Source: Akkermansiaceae bacterium UBA2381 (GTDB lineage: Bacteria; Verrucomicrobiota; Verrucomicrobiia; Verrucomicrobiales; DEV007). From it: DNA of 64,000 bases. This document shows, in pieces, positions 43,434-52,179 of the stretch. The DNA lies in the NCBI GenBank assembly GCA_002344215.1, contig DDSV01000015.1:9496-73495 (forward strand). Reading direction: 5' to 3'. A model generated the notes under the pieces. It did not search any database, was not told the DNA's origin, and worked only from the letters and a program-made list of their open reading frames with translations. The first letter of the stretch is position 1, and the number at the start of each line of letters is the position of its first letter. Both the position numbers and the translations under genes were made by a program.

Positions 43434-44081
43434 CTATTGCCGTAAAGTGACCCCCGAAGCTTCGACGTGCCACTCGGCTCCCTGTCGGATCAAGGTGAGG
43501 TTTCCAAGTCCGGGAGGTGTTCCCGGTTTCCACTCGTTAACCGCGCTCTTCCCGCTCACGATTCGATACCCTTCCGCTTCGTAGTGGTAAATGAGACCGG
43601 AGTTGATACCGATGGCTCTGGCGGTCGCATCGACAGTCTGTGGATAGGGGCCGCGTAGTTTGAGTCCTCTTATTTCATAAACGACTTCGTTTTCCTCAAC
43701 GATTTTGGTGAAGAGATGATGATCGTTACGTGGTTCGAAGGTGGATGCAAGATAGGCATTCCTCGCCCGGAGGTGCTCCGGGTCACTGGCGAGAAACGAA
43801 GATCCAATCATGTTGGGCGAAACCTTGGCGGTGAACAGTCGCCGGGTTGCTCTCGCAAGCTCGCCAGCGCGCTCTTCGATTCGCGAGAATGGACGGGCAT
43901 ATTCCGCAATTGACCTTTCCATGGGAGAAGCCACATCGATCACGACGAGGAAAGGTAGAACGCTCAGGAGACTACCCCCGAGCCATTTGAAGAAGAGAGA
44001 CATTAACGGATGGTGGAAGTTATGATAATTATAATATTCAAAAACCGGTATGTCAAAGTTAAGCGGACTAAATTCGATCAT
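43434..44081 (-). CDS. Membrane protein of unknown function
   Basis: 215 residues as drawn; the ATG at about 44003 (MSLFFKWLGG) is a likely alternative start that puts a hydrophobic segment (SLLSVLPFLVVIDVAS) near the N-terminus. A charged helical part (about 53-110) follows, then a mostly beta part up to the end (EVVYEIRGLKLRGPYP, GLIYHYEAEGYRIVSG). No family is recognised. It may be a small anchored periplasmic protein. It is 142 bases from PhoX on the same strand and begins 59 bases from the plus-strand OppF-type gene (divergent). Confidence 0.6.
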   Translation of the reverse strand: MIEFSPLNFDIPVFEYYNYHNFHHPLMSLFFKWLGGSLLSVLPFLVVIDVASPMERSIAEYARPFSRIEERAGELARATRRLFTAKVSPNMIGSSFLASDPEHLRARNAYLASTFEPRNDHHLFTKIVEENEVVYEIRGLKLRGPYPQTVDATARAIGINSGLIYHYEAEGYRIVSGKSAVNEWKPGTPPGLGNLTLIRQGAEWHVEASGVTLRQ

Positions 44082-44139
44082 GGGAGGCGACGAATTCCGC
44101 TTTCTCTGTCAGATTTAGGGCGAGTGTATTGAAGAATTC

Positions 44140-44955
44140 ATGTCCTACCTTGAGCTTGAGAACCTGACCCGCCATTTTGTCCGCCGCGAGGGCTGGCCGA
44201 TTCCGCGCAAGACGATCGTGCGGGCAGTCGACGGGGTCTCGCTTCAGATCGAGAAGGGTGAGATTCTCGGACTCGTCGGGGAAAGCGGGTGCGGGAAGAC
44301 GACCCTTTCCCGGCTCATCATGCAACTGCTCACGCCGACCTCTGGCAGCGTGATCCTCGAGGGAGAGCGGCTTGCCGACCTCCCTCCCGAAGCGATCCGG
44401 ACGCGCCGGCGTGACTTTCAAATGATCTTCCAGGATCCCTATGCCTCGCTGAATCCCCGCATGACGGTATTCAGCACCCTCGCCGAGGCCATCCTGACCC
44501 GTCACCCGGAGTTGGCGCGGGATCGCTCCGCCCTCGAGTCAGCCGTCGCGGCGCTGATGGCAAGGGTCGGACTGGATTCACGCTACATTCGGAAATATCC
44601 GCACGAGTTCTCAGGAGGGCAGCGCCAGCGCATTGCCATTGCCCGTGCCCTCGGCACGGAGCCGAAGCTCATACTCGCGGATGAGCCCGTCTCCGCGCTT
44701 GATGTCTCGATTCAGTCGCAGATTCTCAACCTGCTCCTCAAGCTGCGAAAAGATCTCGATCTCACTATGGTCTTCATTTCCCATGATCTCTCCGTGGTGC
44801 GGTATGTCGCCGACCGCATCGCTGTGATGGACGGGGGAAAAATCGTCGAAGTCGGCGAGTCCGACGCGCTCTTCCATTCACCTCAATCCGGGGTGACCCG
44901 GACACTGCTCAAGGCGATTCCCAAAATCCGTTACTCTGCCGAAGCCACCAACTGA
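44140..44955 (+). CDS. Oligopeptide/dipeptide ABC transporter ATPase (OppF/DppF type)
   Basis: 271 residues. Walker A is GESGCGKTT (about 47-55), Q-loop FQDPYASLNPRM, signature EFSGGQRQRIAIARAL, Walker B ILADEPVSALD, and H-loop ISHDL. The N-terminal pattern with a GWPIPRKTIVRAVDGVSL insertion is typical of the second ATPase of Dpp/Opp systems. It lacks the long C-terminal extension of the OppD type. It should pair with the ATPase at 38968-39954. Such genes are normally adjacent, but here they are separated by a minus-strand block. Confidence 0.93.
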   Translation: MSYLELENLTRHFVRREGWPIPRKTIVRAVDGVSLQIEKGEILGLVGESGCGKTTLSRLIMQLLTPTSGSVILEGERLADLPPEAIRTRRRDFQMIFQDPYASLNPRMTVFSTLAEAILTRHPELARDRSALESAVAALMARVGLDSRYIRKYPHEFSGGQRQRIAIARALGTEPKLILADEPVSALDVSIQSQILNLLLKLRKDLDLTMVFISHDLSVVRYVADRIAVMDGGKIVEVGESDALFHSPQSGVTRTLLKAIPKIRYSAEATN

Positions 44956-44962
44956 TCCATCG

Positions 44963-45655
44963 ATGAAAAAGCTCCTCTTTGCCGCGCTCCTTTTTGCTCA
45001 CCCTCTGCCTGCTGCTGAAGCTGGCGACGGAGTGGTCATCTTCGATGGAACCAGCCTCGAGGGTTGGGATTTCGAGGCAGGTGGCTGGGTCATCGAGGAG
45101 GATGGATCCCTCACCTGCCGGATGAAGGATTTCGAGGCTGACGATGGTTCGGTGACACCCCGCGGCATGGGATATATCTGGACGAAGCAGGAATACGGCG
45201 ACTTCGAGCTCACCCTCTCCTACAAACTCTCCGAGGCTGCCAACACGGGAGTGTTCTACCGGTCGGAAAAAAGCGATCCGGTCCATCGCGGTTCGGAGGT
45301 GCAACTGGTCGACAATGTCGGCTTCCAGAAGCTGCACGGAGCAAAGGATGTCAGGAAACTCAACGGCTCCTTCTACGAGGGCAAAGGACCCGAGGCTGAC
45401 CCGGCGAATCCGGTCGGGCAATGGAACACTCTCACCCTGAAATGTGTCGGGCCGCGCGTGACTTGCCAGATCAACGGGGTTCAGGTTTTTGATGTCGACG
45501 TGGACGATTGGCCCGAGGTAGGGAAAAACCCTGACGGAACAACAAACAAATTCAAAGTCGCGATCAAGGACAAGCCCCGCAAAGGCCACATCGGCCTGCA
45601 AAACCACGGTCAGGTGGTCTGGTTCAAAGACATCAGGGTCAAGTCACTGGACTGA
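44963..45655 (+). CDS. 3-keto-disaccharide hydrolase-type (DUF1080) secreted protein
   Basis: 230 residues with a signal peptide (MKKLLFAALLFAHPLPAAEA). The DUF1080 concanavalin-like fold is recognisable by VIFDGTSLEGWDF near the start, YGDFELTLSYKLSEAANTGVFYR (key ANTGVFYR), WNTLTLKCVGPRV and GHIGLQNHGQVVWFKDIRV (key GHIGLQNHG). Members are abundant in Verrucomicrobiota and Planctomycetota. Several are periplasmic 3-keto-glycoside hydrolases. It starts 7 bases after the OppF-type gene and so is probably co-transcribed with it, perhaps for uptake of the products (inference). Confidence 0.9.
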   Translation: MKKLLFAALLFAHPLPAAEAGDGVVIFDGTSLEGWDFEAGGWVIEEDGSLTCRMKDFEADDGSVTPRGMGYIWTKQEYGDFELTLSYKLSEAANTGVFYRSEKSDPVHRGSEVQLVDNVGFQKLHGAKDVRKLNGSFYEGKGPEADPANPVGQWNTLTLKCVGPRVTCQINGVQVFDVDVDDWPEVGKNPDGTTNKFKVAIKDKPRKGHIGLQNHGQVVWFKDIRVKSLD

Positions 45656-45667
45656 CCCTGTGGGGTC

Positions 45668-46375
45668 TTAATCGGCCCCATCCTGACGGCTCATCCCCGG
45701 CAAAAAGTGGCGGGCTGCCCACGAGCCGATGACGGAGAGACCATAGATGTAGGCAGTGCAGGCGGCACCCATGACCCGTTCCACCCCGACGCGTTCATCG
45801 AGATTTTTGAATACCCGGAGTTCCTCAAGGTGCTTTTTTGCCCTCGCTCCGGCATCGAGTTCGGTCGGAACGGTCATGATGTTCCAAACCGCAATGATTG
45901 ACCACGCCAGAAGAACGAGCGGGAAAACGGTCTTTGTCATCCCCAGCGCCAGCGTGAACAGACCGACGATGAAGAGGGGAAGGCTGAGATAGACGGTCCA
46001 GTAAATCACCGAGGTCCGCCAGAGCAGGGGACGATGCCCTTCGAAATGTTGAATCGCTTTGCCCGCCTGCTGCGAGGCCATGGCGAGTGCGGTAAACGTG
46101 GAACCGGAAAAATGCTGCGCGGCGAGGGTGATCTGCCTTTTGTCGGGGTAATAAAAGTCCTCCAGAATGCCCCGTCCTCGAACGATGGAGACTCCCTCAA
46201 TGCCGCGGTGGCGGAGGATCTTTTCAGCAAGCTCTGCGCCCGTGATTCTGGAGGAAATCGTATTCTGCGCCTCCTGTCCGTAGACCTTCAGGAAGCGGCT
46301 GCGCCCCCACATCGTGAGGGCGAGAGCAATCATGAATATCAGGACAAAAAGCTGCATTGCCATCAAGCCTCGCAC
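45668..46375 (-). CDS. YugP-family membrane protein lacking the HExxH zinc motif
   Basis: 235 residues with three or four hydrophobic segments (about 5-24, 122-145, 148-168, 208-225). The pattern matches the YugP zinc-metallopeptidase family: SRITGAELAEKILRHRGIEGV, the DFYYPDKRQITLA block, and VPTELDAGARA, the family's third-ligand region. In family members the motif HEVGHAIQ lies before the first inner segment. Here the matching residues are QQAGKAIQ, so both histidines and the glutamate are replaced (the DNA reads CAG CAG GCG GGC AAA). It is probably a pseudo-protease. It is downstream of the Coa1-like gene, both on the minus strand. Confidence 0.82.
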   Translation of the reverse strand: MRGLMAMQLFVLIFMIALALTMWGRSRFLKVYGQEAQNTISSRITGAELAEKILRHRGIEGVSIVRGRGILEDFYYPDKRQITLAAQHFSGSTFTALAMASQQAGKAIQHFEGHRPLLWRTSVIYWTVYLSLPLFIVGLFTLALGMTKTVFPLVLLAWSIIAVWNIMTVPTELDAGARAKKHLEELRVFKNLDERVGVERVMGAACTAYIYGLSVIGSWAARHFLPGMSRQDGAD

Positions 46376-46426
46376 GGAACGGGGGCTTCGGCAATTGCCC
46401 GACTGCGCCGATCAGGGCGCTTAGCC

Positions 46427-46846
46427 CTATCGTGAAAGCGGGATGGGCTCAGCGGATCCGTCCACCTCAAGCTGCCAGGTCTCGTAGTTCCAGGTTGGAC
46501 TGCCGGCCGACTTGGTGCCGATCACCTTGATCGTTCCCTTGCCATTGGGGCCTGAGACAGGAATGCTGAAGTCCACGGTGCCTTCTCCGTTCGTGGTATT
46601 CACGCTGCCCGAGAACAAAAATCCCGGTTCGATCGGCTCACCGAGGGCGGCAATGGCGGCGGGGTTGGACTCCACGGCGGCGATGGACTCCACGTAGGCG
46701 TCACTCTTTTTGATCGCGCCCATGGCGAAGTAAAAGATGGCTCCGGCACCGATGATCACGAGGGCGACCAAGCCGAGACAGCCGCAGCCGATAAAGGCGA
46801 TGATTTTTCCTGCGGATGACTTGCCTGGCTGTTCGATTGCGCTCAT
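46427..46846 (-). CDS. Small membrane protein with a Coa1-like domain
   Basis: 139 residues from the ATG at 46846 (MSAIEQPGKSSAGK). One membrane segment (about 15-46) is followed by a periplasmic part that resembles the cytochrome-oxidase-assembly protein 1 (Coa1) pattern: SIAAVESNPAAIAALGEPIEP, then SGSVNTTNGEGTVDFSIPVSGPNGKGTIKV (key GTVDFSIPVSGPNGKG). Bacterial members are often described only as Coa1-domain proteins. No oxidase gene is near. The start lies 92 bases from the divergent NYN gene. Confidence 0.72.
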   Translation of the reverse strand: MSAIEQPGKSSAGKIIAFIGCGCLGLVALVIIGAGAIFYFAMGAIKKSDAYVESIAAVESNPAAIAALGEPIEPGFLFSGSVNTTNGEGTVDFSIPVSGPNGKGTIKVIGTKSAGSPTWNYETWQLEVDGSAEPIPLSR

Positions 46847-46938
46847 GCCGTTAATCTGAACACTTCGTAGCGGCAGAGCAACCAAAAACCGCCTCTTTCC
46901 GCATTTGCCAATCGGGTGTTCCACCGCGAATCGTAGGA

Positions 46939-47781
46939 ATGCCAGCGGATCAAAAGACCTCTATCATGGCAATCTTTGCCGATTTCGAGAATGTCGCGAT
47001 CGGGGCCGAGCAGGCCAAATACGAGCGCTTTGATATCAACAAGGTAATCGAGCGGGTCCTCGTGAAGGGCAATGTCGTCGTCCGGAAGGCCTATTGCGAC
47101 TGGGGTCGCTACGACAAGTTCAAGCGCAGCATGCACGAGGCGAATTTTGAACTGATCGATATTCCCCATGTGCGCCAGTCGGGCAAAAACTCCGCCGACA
47201 TTCGTATGGTCGTGGACGCCCTCGACCTGTGTTACACCAAGCCGCATATCGATACCTTTGTCGTGATCAGCGGGGACTCCGATTTTTCGCCCCTGGTGAG
47301 CAAACTTCGCGAAAACAACAAGGACGTCATCGGTGTCGGGGTGAAGCAATCGACCTCGGATCTCTTTGTCGCCAATTGCGACGAGTTCATCTTTTACGAT
47401 GATCTGGTGAGGAAAAAGGAAACCCAGCGGGCCCGCCAGGCTCCGAAAAAGGCGGCCGAGAAGACCACCGCGGGAAGTGCCCCCGGAAACGACAAGCGGG
47501 ACGAGGCGGTCAATCTTGTGCTCGAGACCTTCGAAACCATGTCAGAGACCCGGGGGGAGGATGAAATGGTCTGGGGTTCCATGGTCAAGCAGGCGATCAA
47601 ACGTCAGAAACCGGGTTTTGCCGAGAGTTACTATGGGTTCCGGGGATTTAATGCCCTCCTTGAGGAGGTCCGGGATCGGGGGCTCATCGAGCTCCAGGCC
47701 GACGAGAAATCCGGGGGGTATATCGTGAGGACGGTGGGACCGGCTCAGGTGGTGCCTGAAGCGGGCATTATGGAGAATTGA
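46939..47781 (+). CDS. NYN-domain (LabA/DUF88) protein with a C-terminal OST-HTH-like domain
   Basis: 280 residues. The N-terminal NYN (PIN-like) nuclease domain (about 9-150) carries the acidic residues of the active site: IFADFENV (D15), SADIRMVVDAL, ISGDSDFSPLV. These proteins resemble predicted RNases, with LabA among them. A charged linker (about 157-190) leads to a C-terminal domain (about 190-270) with the pattern of the OST-HTH/LOTUS fold: VWGSMVKQAIKRQKPGFAESYYGFRGFNALLEE (key GFRGFNALLEE), which may bind RNA. It appears monocistronic, upstream of pstS. Confidence 0.88.
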   Translation: MPADQKTSIMAIFADFENVAIGAEQAKYERFDINKVIERVLVKGNVVVRKAYCDWGRYDKFKRSMHEANFELIDIPHVRQSGKNSADIRMVVDALDLCYTKPHIDTFVVISGDSDFSPLVSKLRENNKDVIGVGVKQSTSDLFVANCDEFIFYDDLVRKKETQRARQAPKKAAEKTTAGSAPGNDKRDEAVNLVLETFETMSETRGEDEMVWGSMVKQAIKRQKPGFAESYYGFRGFNALLEEVRDRGLIELQADEKSGGYIVRTVGPAQVVPEAGIMEN

Positions 47782-47963
47782 ACGATATTTTTAAGGCGCT
47801 GATATTAAATGGGTTGAGTTGATTTCCAGGGCTCTTTTGGAACGGCTCCGAATGTGACGGGATTGATACGGTAGCCAGTTTGATAAGAAGGAGCACGTCG
47901 CGCACGGTTCGTCGGGTTCGAAATCCGGACCCGATTTACAAAACCAACTCTGAAATAGACACA

Positions 47964-48773
47964 ATGAAAAACACACTCGCCATTTTTGCCGCTGCCGCGC
48001 TCCTCTCGGGAGCTCAAGCGGAAGACAAGATTGTTATCAAGGGTTCCGACACGCTGGGTGCCAAAATGGTTCCACAGCTTGCTGAAGCCTACAAAGAGGC
48101 CGGCAACGCCGCCACTTTCGAGATCGCCGCTGAAGGCTCTTCAGTTGCCTTCACCAGCCTCCTTGCCGGAGCTTCCGACATCGGTATGTCCAGCCGCGAC
48201 ATTAAGAAAGAAGAAACAGAAGAGTTCACCGCCAAGGGACTCAAAATCAAGGAGTGGGTCGGTGGTTACGACATGATCGGTATCATCGTGAATGCTAAGA
48301 ACGGTCTCGCTGACATCACTCTCAAGCAAATCGAGGGGATCTTCACTGGTGAGATTAAGGATTGGAGCGAAGTCGGTGGCGAAGCCGGTCCGATCTCTGT
48401 CTACACACGCAACACCTCATCGGGTACCTACAAGTCCTTCCAGGAGATGGCAATGGACAAGCGTGACTACGGTGCCGACACCCAGAAAATGGCCGGCAAC
48501 GAGCAGATCGCTGAGGAAGTAGCAAAAAATGCCAATGGAATCGGTTACGTTGGTCTTGCTTACGCCAGCAAGGAAGGCGTCAAGGCCATTTCTGTGGATG
48601 GTGTCGAGCTCAAGCCTGAGAACAAGTCGACCTACCCGATCGCTCGTACCCTCTTCTACTACACCGTTGAGGGCAAAACCTCTCCGGCTGCTGAGAAGTT
48701 CCTCACCTGGGCAACCACCGATGACAAGGCTGTTGAAGTGGTTGAGCGTGTTGGATTCATCTCCTTCAAGTAA
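47964..48773 (+). CDS. pstS: Phosphate ABC transporter substrate-binding protein PstS
   Basis: 269 residues from the ATG at 47964, which gives a signal peptide MKNTLAIFAAAALLSGAQA; the longer frame (from 47880) would precede it. The phosphate-binding fold starts IVIKGSDTLGAKMVPQLAEAY. Phosphate-contact loops are GSDTL, EGSSVAFTSLLAGASDIGMSSR (key GSSVAF), and RNTSSGTYKSF. It captures phosphate in the periplasm and delivers it to PstCA. It leads the pstS-C-A-B group. A hairpin terminator/attenuator follows, which would allow far more PstS than permease. Confidence 0.94.
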   Translation: MKNTLAIFAAAALLSGAQAEDKIVIKGSDTLGAKMVPQLAEAYKEAGNAATFEIAAEGSSVAFTSLLAGASDIGMSSRDIKKEETEEFTAKGLKIKEWVGGYDMIGIIVNAKNGLADITLKQIEGIFTGEIKDWSEVGGEAGPISVYTRNTSSGTYKSFQEMAMDKRDYGADTQKMAGNEQIAEEVAKNANGIGYVGLAYASKEGVKAISVDGVELKPENKSTYPIARTLFYYTVEGKTSPAAEKFLTWATTDDKAVEVVERVGFISFK

Positions 48774-48794
48774 TCCTCTTATTCTGCCAGTGAT

Positions 48795-48868
48795 GGCGGG
48801 CCCGGCTTCGGGTTAGGCCCGCCTTATGCTGGACATGAAATTTCCGCCCGGCGAGCCATCTCGCCGGG
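48795..48868 (+). terminator. Two hairpins after pstS (terminator/attenuator)
   Basis: The first is an 8-bp perfect stem GGCGGGCC / GGCCCGCC (48795-48823), with no T-run. The second is a 9-bp perfect stem CCCGGCGAG / CTCGCCGGG (48847-48868) with a 4-base loop, followed by TCTTTCATCT. The second resembles a weak rho-independent terminator. pstC starts 93 bases further on. Confidence 0.5.
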
Positions 48869-48961
48869 TCTTTCATCTCAGTCTCTAGAATCTTAGCTAC
48901 CCTCCGCGTCGAAAATCATTTAAAAAAGAGCGATTTAGTGCGCCCCTTCCCTGCTACTGCC

Positions 48962-50983
48962 ATGAGTGAGACTCCTACTTCAGCCGATAGTTTTTCCGGA
49001 CGCGATGCCTTCAAGCGAAGGGGATTCCGCATTCTTGGTATCGGGTTGCAGGACGTTATCCGTTACTTTTTCGGCGGGAACGCGAGTTTGGCTATTGTCT
49101 TGATCATTCTGATCTGCTTTTTCCTTGGGCGCGAAGGAATCATGTTTTTTCCGGCCCACCATGAGGGGCTCGGATCCTACCGCCAGGCCGGTCAGGAATT
49201 TGTCGATTACATGGGCGAAGAAATTGACGCCCATACTAAATTTTATAGCGCCGCCAATATCGCTTATTTTGCCGAGGTTAATGAATCGTCGGCGATTGAA
49301 GACGCACAAATTGCGACGGCTCGGGCTGTTCTTGCCAATGTTGAAACCATCACGCGGAAGTCGTGGAACCTGCTTGAACGTAAAATCGAAGAAGAGGTAG
49401 GGCTCGCAAAGAAGGTCGCCGGACTCGCCGAGGGTTCGCCGGAAATCCCTGAAGTGCAGCAAATGCTCGAAACGCGCCGGTCTGAGATTGAGAAATTGCG
49501 GGTGACCTTAAGGGCGGAGGTGGAAGCAGCCCTCGAATCCCCTGATGCCTGGTCCACCGGAGGGAGTGACCGAGGGGTAGGACTTACGAACATCGAAAAA
49601 ATTCGCGAAGCGGTTCTGTTTGAGGCGTTTCCGAAAGCCAAAGAAGAGCATCCCTTCCTGCTTGAGCTTAAAGCAGCCAGCAAAACAAAGAAAGCAGACA
49701 CGGCGGCGCGACTGATCGCGTTTAAAACGACACTCACGGAGATACAGAGTGCGGTGAAACCACTTCGTACGCTGCACGGAGAGCTACGAAAACACGCGAC
49801 AGAGAATCGGGCTGTTATCAATAGTTTTAAATCCGCACCCCAGAGGCGTGCTGCGCTACTTGCCGGTGCAGAGAATGTGGACGATCCGGCAGAAAAGGCG
49901 AAACTTCAGGCTGAAGCAGACGAGGTCGTGATCACGGAACCCGATCTGGTGGCAATGAACGCCCCGCTCTACGCGGCGGTCTCAAAGTATGCAGAGGTGT
50001 CCCTTCCTCTCAAAGCTGAAATGGAACGCCTTCTGCAAGCGTTGCCGTCAACGGTTTCCACAGAGAGCGCCCGCGAGAACCTCGACCGAAGCCGGTCTGC
50101 CTACGGGAGCTTCAAAGGGGTGCAGAAGGCGAATCGGGATCGCATCCCAAGCTGGCGTCACGATTTGCCGGTTTCCTGGATAAAGTCTTTCTCCGCGTTC
50201 CTGTTCGGCAAGCAGTGGATCACAAATAGTTCCTGGCATGACTTTTATGGCCTCCTGCCCCTTCTTACAGGATCGCTGATGATTTCGGTCATTGCCCTGA
50301 TTGTGGCCGTGCCTTTTTCGATCGCCGCCGCGATTTACGTCAATCAGCTGGCACCGCGGCGTGAGCAGGAGATCGTCAAACCGGCGATCGAGTTTATCGG
50401 GGCGATTCCCTCGGTGGTTCTCGGATTCTTTGGGATCCTTGTACTGGGGGAAATGCTCCGTGAGGTGAGTCAGGTTGAATGGCTCTCCTGGGTTCCCGGT
50501 TTTCCCATGGCGGAACGGCTTACCATTCTAAACGCCGGCCTGCTCCTCGCGTTTATGGCGGTTCCCACGATTTTCACCCTCACCGAAGATGCGCTTGAGA
50601 ATGTTCCTTCCGCCTTCGCGGAGAACTCCTTCGCGATGGGTGCGTCGAGACTTCAGACTGTTTTCCGGGTGGTTCTTCCGACCGCTGCTTCCGGTCTGAT
50701 TGCCGCTGTGCTTCTCGGCTTCGGCCGAATCATCGGTGAGACCATGGTGGTGCTCCTCGTTGCCGGTAATAAGATCAAAATTCCCGATTTCTCCGAAGGC
50801 TTCGGTGTTGTCACTCAACCAACCCATACGATGACGGGGATCATTGCCCAGGAGCTGGGTGAGGTTGACGGGGGATCACTTCACTGGAGAGCCCTTTTTA
50901 TTGTCGGAATGGTTCTTTTTGTCATTGCCCTTCTCGTCAACTACGCGGCGCAACAGGCACTGAAACGCTTCCAGAAAGTATAG
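48962..50983 (+). CDS. pstC: Phosphate ABC transporter permease PstC with a large periplasmic insertion
   Basis: 673 residues from the ATG at 48962 (MSETPTSADSF); typical PstC is about 300. One membrane segment (about 40-58) is followed by about 360 residues of hydrophilic, helical, coiled-coil-like sequence (65-420) rich in Glu, Lys and Ala. The normal permease core then starts: FYGLLPLLTGSLMISVIALIVAVPFSIAAAIYVN (key GSLMISVIALIVAVPF), AIEFIGAIPSVVLGFFGI, and the EAA-like loop AENSFAMGASRLQTVFRVVLP. The core is intact, so transport should work with PstA and PstB. The insertion lies in the first periplasmic loop and may contact PstS or the cell wall (inference). Confidence 0.9.
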   Translation: MSETPTSADSFSGRDAFKRRGFRILGIGLQDVIRYFFGGNASLAIVLIILICFFLGREGIMFFPAHHEGLGSYRQAGQEFVDYMGEEIDAHTKFYSAANIAYFAEVNESSAIEDAQIATARAVLANVETITRKSWNLLERKIEEEVGLAKKVAGLAEGSPEIPEVQQMLETRRSEIEKLRVTLRAEVEAALESPDAWSTGGSDRGVGLTNIEKIREAVLFEAFPKAKEEHPFLLELKAASKTKKADTAARLIAFKTTLTEIQSAVKPLRTLHGELRKHATENRAVINSFKSAPQRRAALLAGAENVDDPAEKAKLQAEADEVVITEPDLVAMNAPLYAAVSKYAEVSLPLKAEMERLLQALPSTVSTESARENLDRSRSAYGSFKGVQKANRDRIPSWRHDLPVSWIKSFSAFLFGKQWITNSSWHDFYGLLPLLTGSLMISVIALIVAVPFSIAAAIYVNQLAPRREQEIVKPAIEFIGAIPSVVLGFFGILVLGEMLREVSQVEWLSWVPGFPMAERLTILNAGLLLAFMAVPTIFTLTEDALENVPSAFAENSFAMGASRLQTVFRVVLPTAASGLIAAVLLGFGRIIGETMVVLLVAGNKIKIPDFSEGFGVVTQPTHTMTGIIAQELGEVDGGSLHWRALFIVGMVLFVIALLVNYAAQQALKRFQKV

Positions 50984-51024
50984 TCACCTCCTTCGGTTTT
51001 TCCCACCTATCCCGCTAATTTCTC

Positions 51025-52179
51025 ATGCACGACATTTCCGAAGAAATTCCGAAACATCGCACTGCCAATCCCTTTGCGAGCAAAGGGGGGGCGCAGAAAC
51101 GAAAGGACGTGTTCACTGCCACCGCCCTTCGGCTTGCCACTTACTTCATCCTTCTGTGCGCCGGGTATATTTTTGTCGACATCATTATCAAGGGGGCACC
51201 TGTGGTCTTTAAGGCCTCTCCGCCCTTTGTGAATATCGACTTCCTGACAAAGAGTCCCGAGACACTCATGACCTTTGAGACGTCCGATGGTGCAGAGCAC
51301 AAACTTGATTTCAGTGACTATTCCCAGTTCAAGCGGGACTTCCCTGACTTGAAGATTGTTGAGGAGCATTCCCACGCGTTCTCCGGTGGGGGGATCCTCG
51401 GTCCGCTCGTGGGAACAGCGCTCCTGACGGGGATCTGCATTATTGTTGCTCTTTTTGTCGGTCTCACCACAGCGATCTACCTGAATGAGTATTCTTCGAA
51501 AGGTCGGTTTATGGATTTGATCCGGCTGGCGATCATGAACCTCGCGGGAGTTCCATCCGTGGTTTTCGGACTCTTTGGACTCGGCCTTTTCTGTCTCGTG
51601 GCCCCGGTTATCACGGATGCTCCCATGGAATCGGCCCTTTTTACGGTTCCGATTCTCTTCACGAAGTCCTACATATCATTTCAGGGGTGGGGCACCTGCA
51701 TGCTTGCAGGCGGGTTCACGCTCGCCGTGATGGTGTTGCCGGTTATCATTGCCGCGTGCGAGGAATCATTAAAGGCAATCCCAATGGGATTTCGCGAGGC
51801 CTCACTCGCTCTCGGCGCGACCAAATGGCAAACGATTGCCAAGTCTGTGCTTCCCTACGCGTTTCCGGGTATGCTGACGGCTTCTGTTCTCGGAATTACC
51901 CGGGTAGCCGGAGAAACCGCTCCCATCATGTTTACGGCCGCGCTTTCGCACAAGGACAAGCTGCCGTGGCAGGATGTTAACGGTGTCGGCGGGTTCCTGT
52001 CCCAATCGGTTCAGGCGATGCCTTACCACATCTATACGGTGGCGGCTCGTATTCCGCAGTCTGAATACACCCGGCCCATGCAGTATGGGTCAGTCTTCGT
52101 CTTCCTCGTGGTGGTGATGCTTTTTGCCGCTCTTTCCGTATTTCTCCGCATCCACTACCGGAAAAAAATCAAATGGTAA
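51025..52179 (+). CDS. pstA: Phosphate ABC transporter permease PstA
   Basis: 384 residues; typical PstA is about 290. The first membrane segment is about 33-55, then a periplasmic loop of about 60 residues (61-120, SPETLMTFETSDGAEHKL). The permease core with five further segments begins at GGGILGPLVGTALLTGICIIVALFVGL. The EAA-like loop is FREASLALGATKWQTIAKSVLP, and the family's NLAGVPSVVFGLFGLGLF is present. The enlarged loop matches, on a smaller scale, the insertion in PstC, which suggests that the two loops interact. It starts 42 bases after pstC. Confidence 0.93.
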   Translation: MHDISEEIPKHRTANPFASKGGAQKRKDVFTATALRLATYFILLCAGYIFVDIIIKGAPVVFKASPPFVNIDFLTKSPETLMTFETSDGAEHKLDFSDYSQFKRDFPDLKIVEEHSHAFSGGGILGPLVGTALLTGICIIVALFVGLTTAIYLNEYSSKGRFMDLIRLAIMNLAGVPSVVFGLFGLGLFCLVAPVITDAPMESALFTVPILFTKSYISFQGWGTCMLAGGFTLAVMVLPVIIAACEESLKAIPMGFREASLALGATKWQTIAKSVLPYAFPGMLTASVLGITRVAGETAPIMFTAALSHKDKLPWQDVNGVGGFLSQSVQAMPYHIYTVAARIPQSEYTRPMQYGSVFVFLVVVMLFAALSVFLRIHYRKKIKW

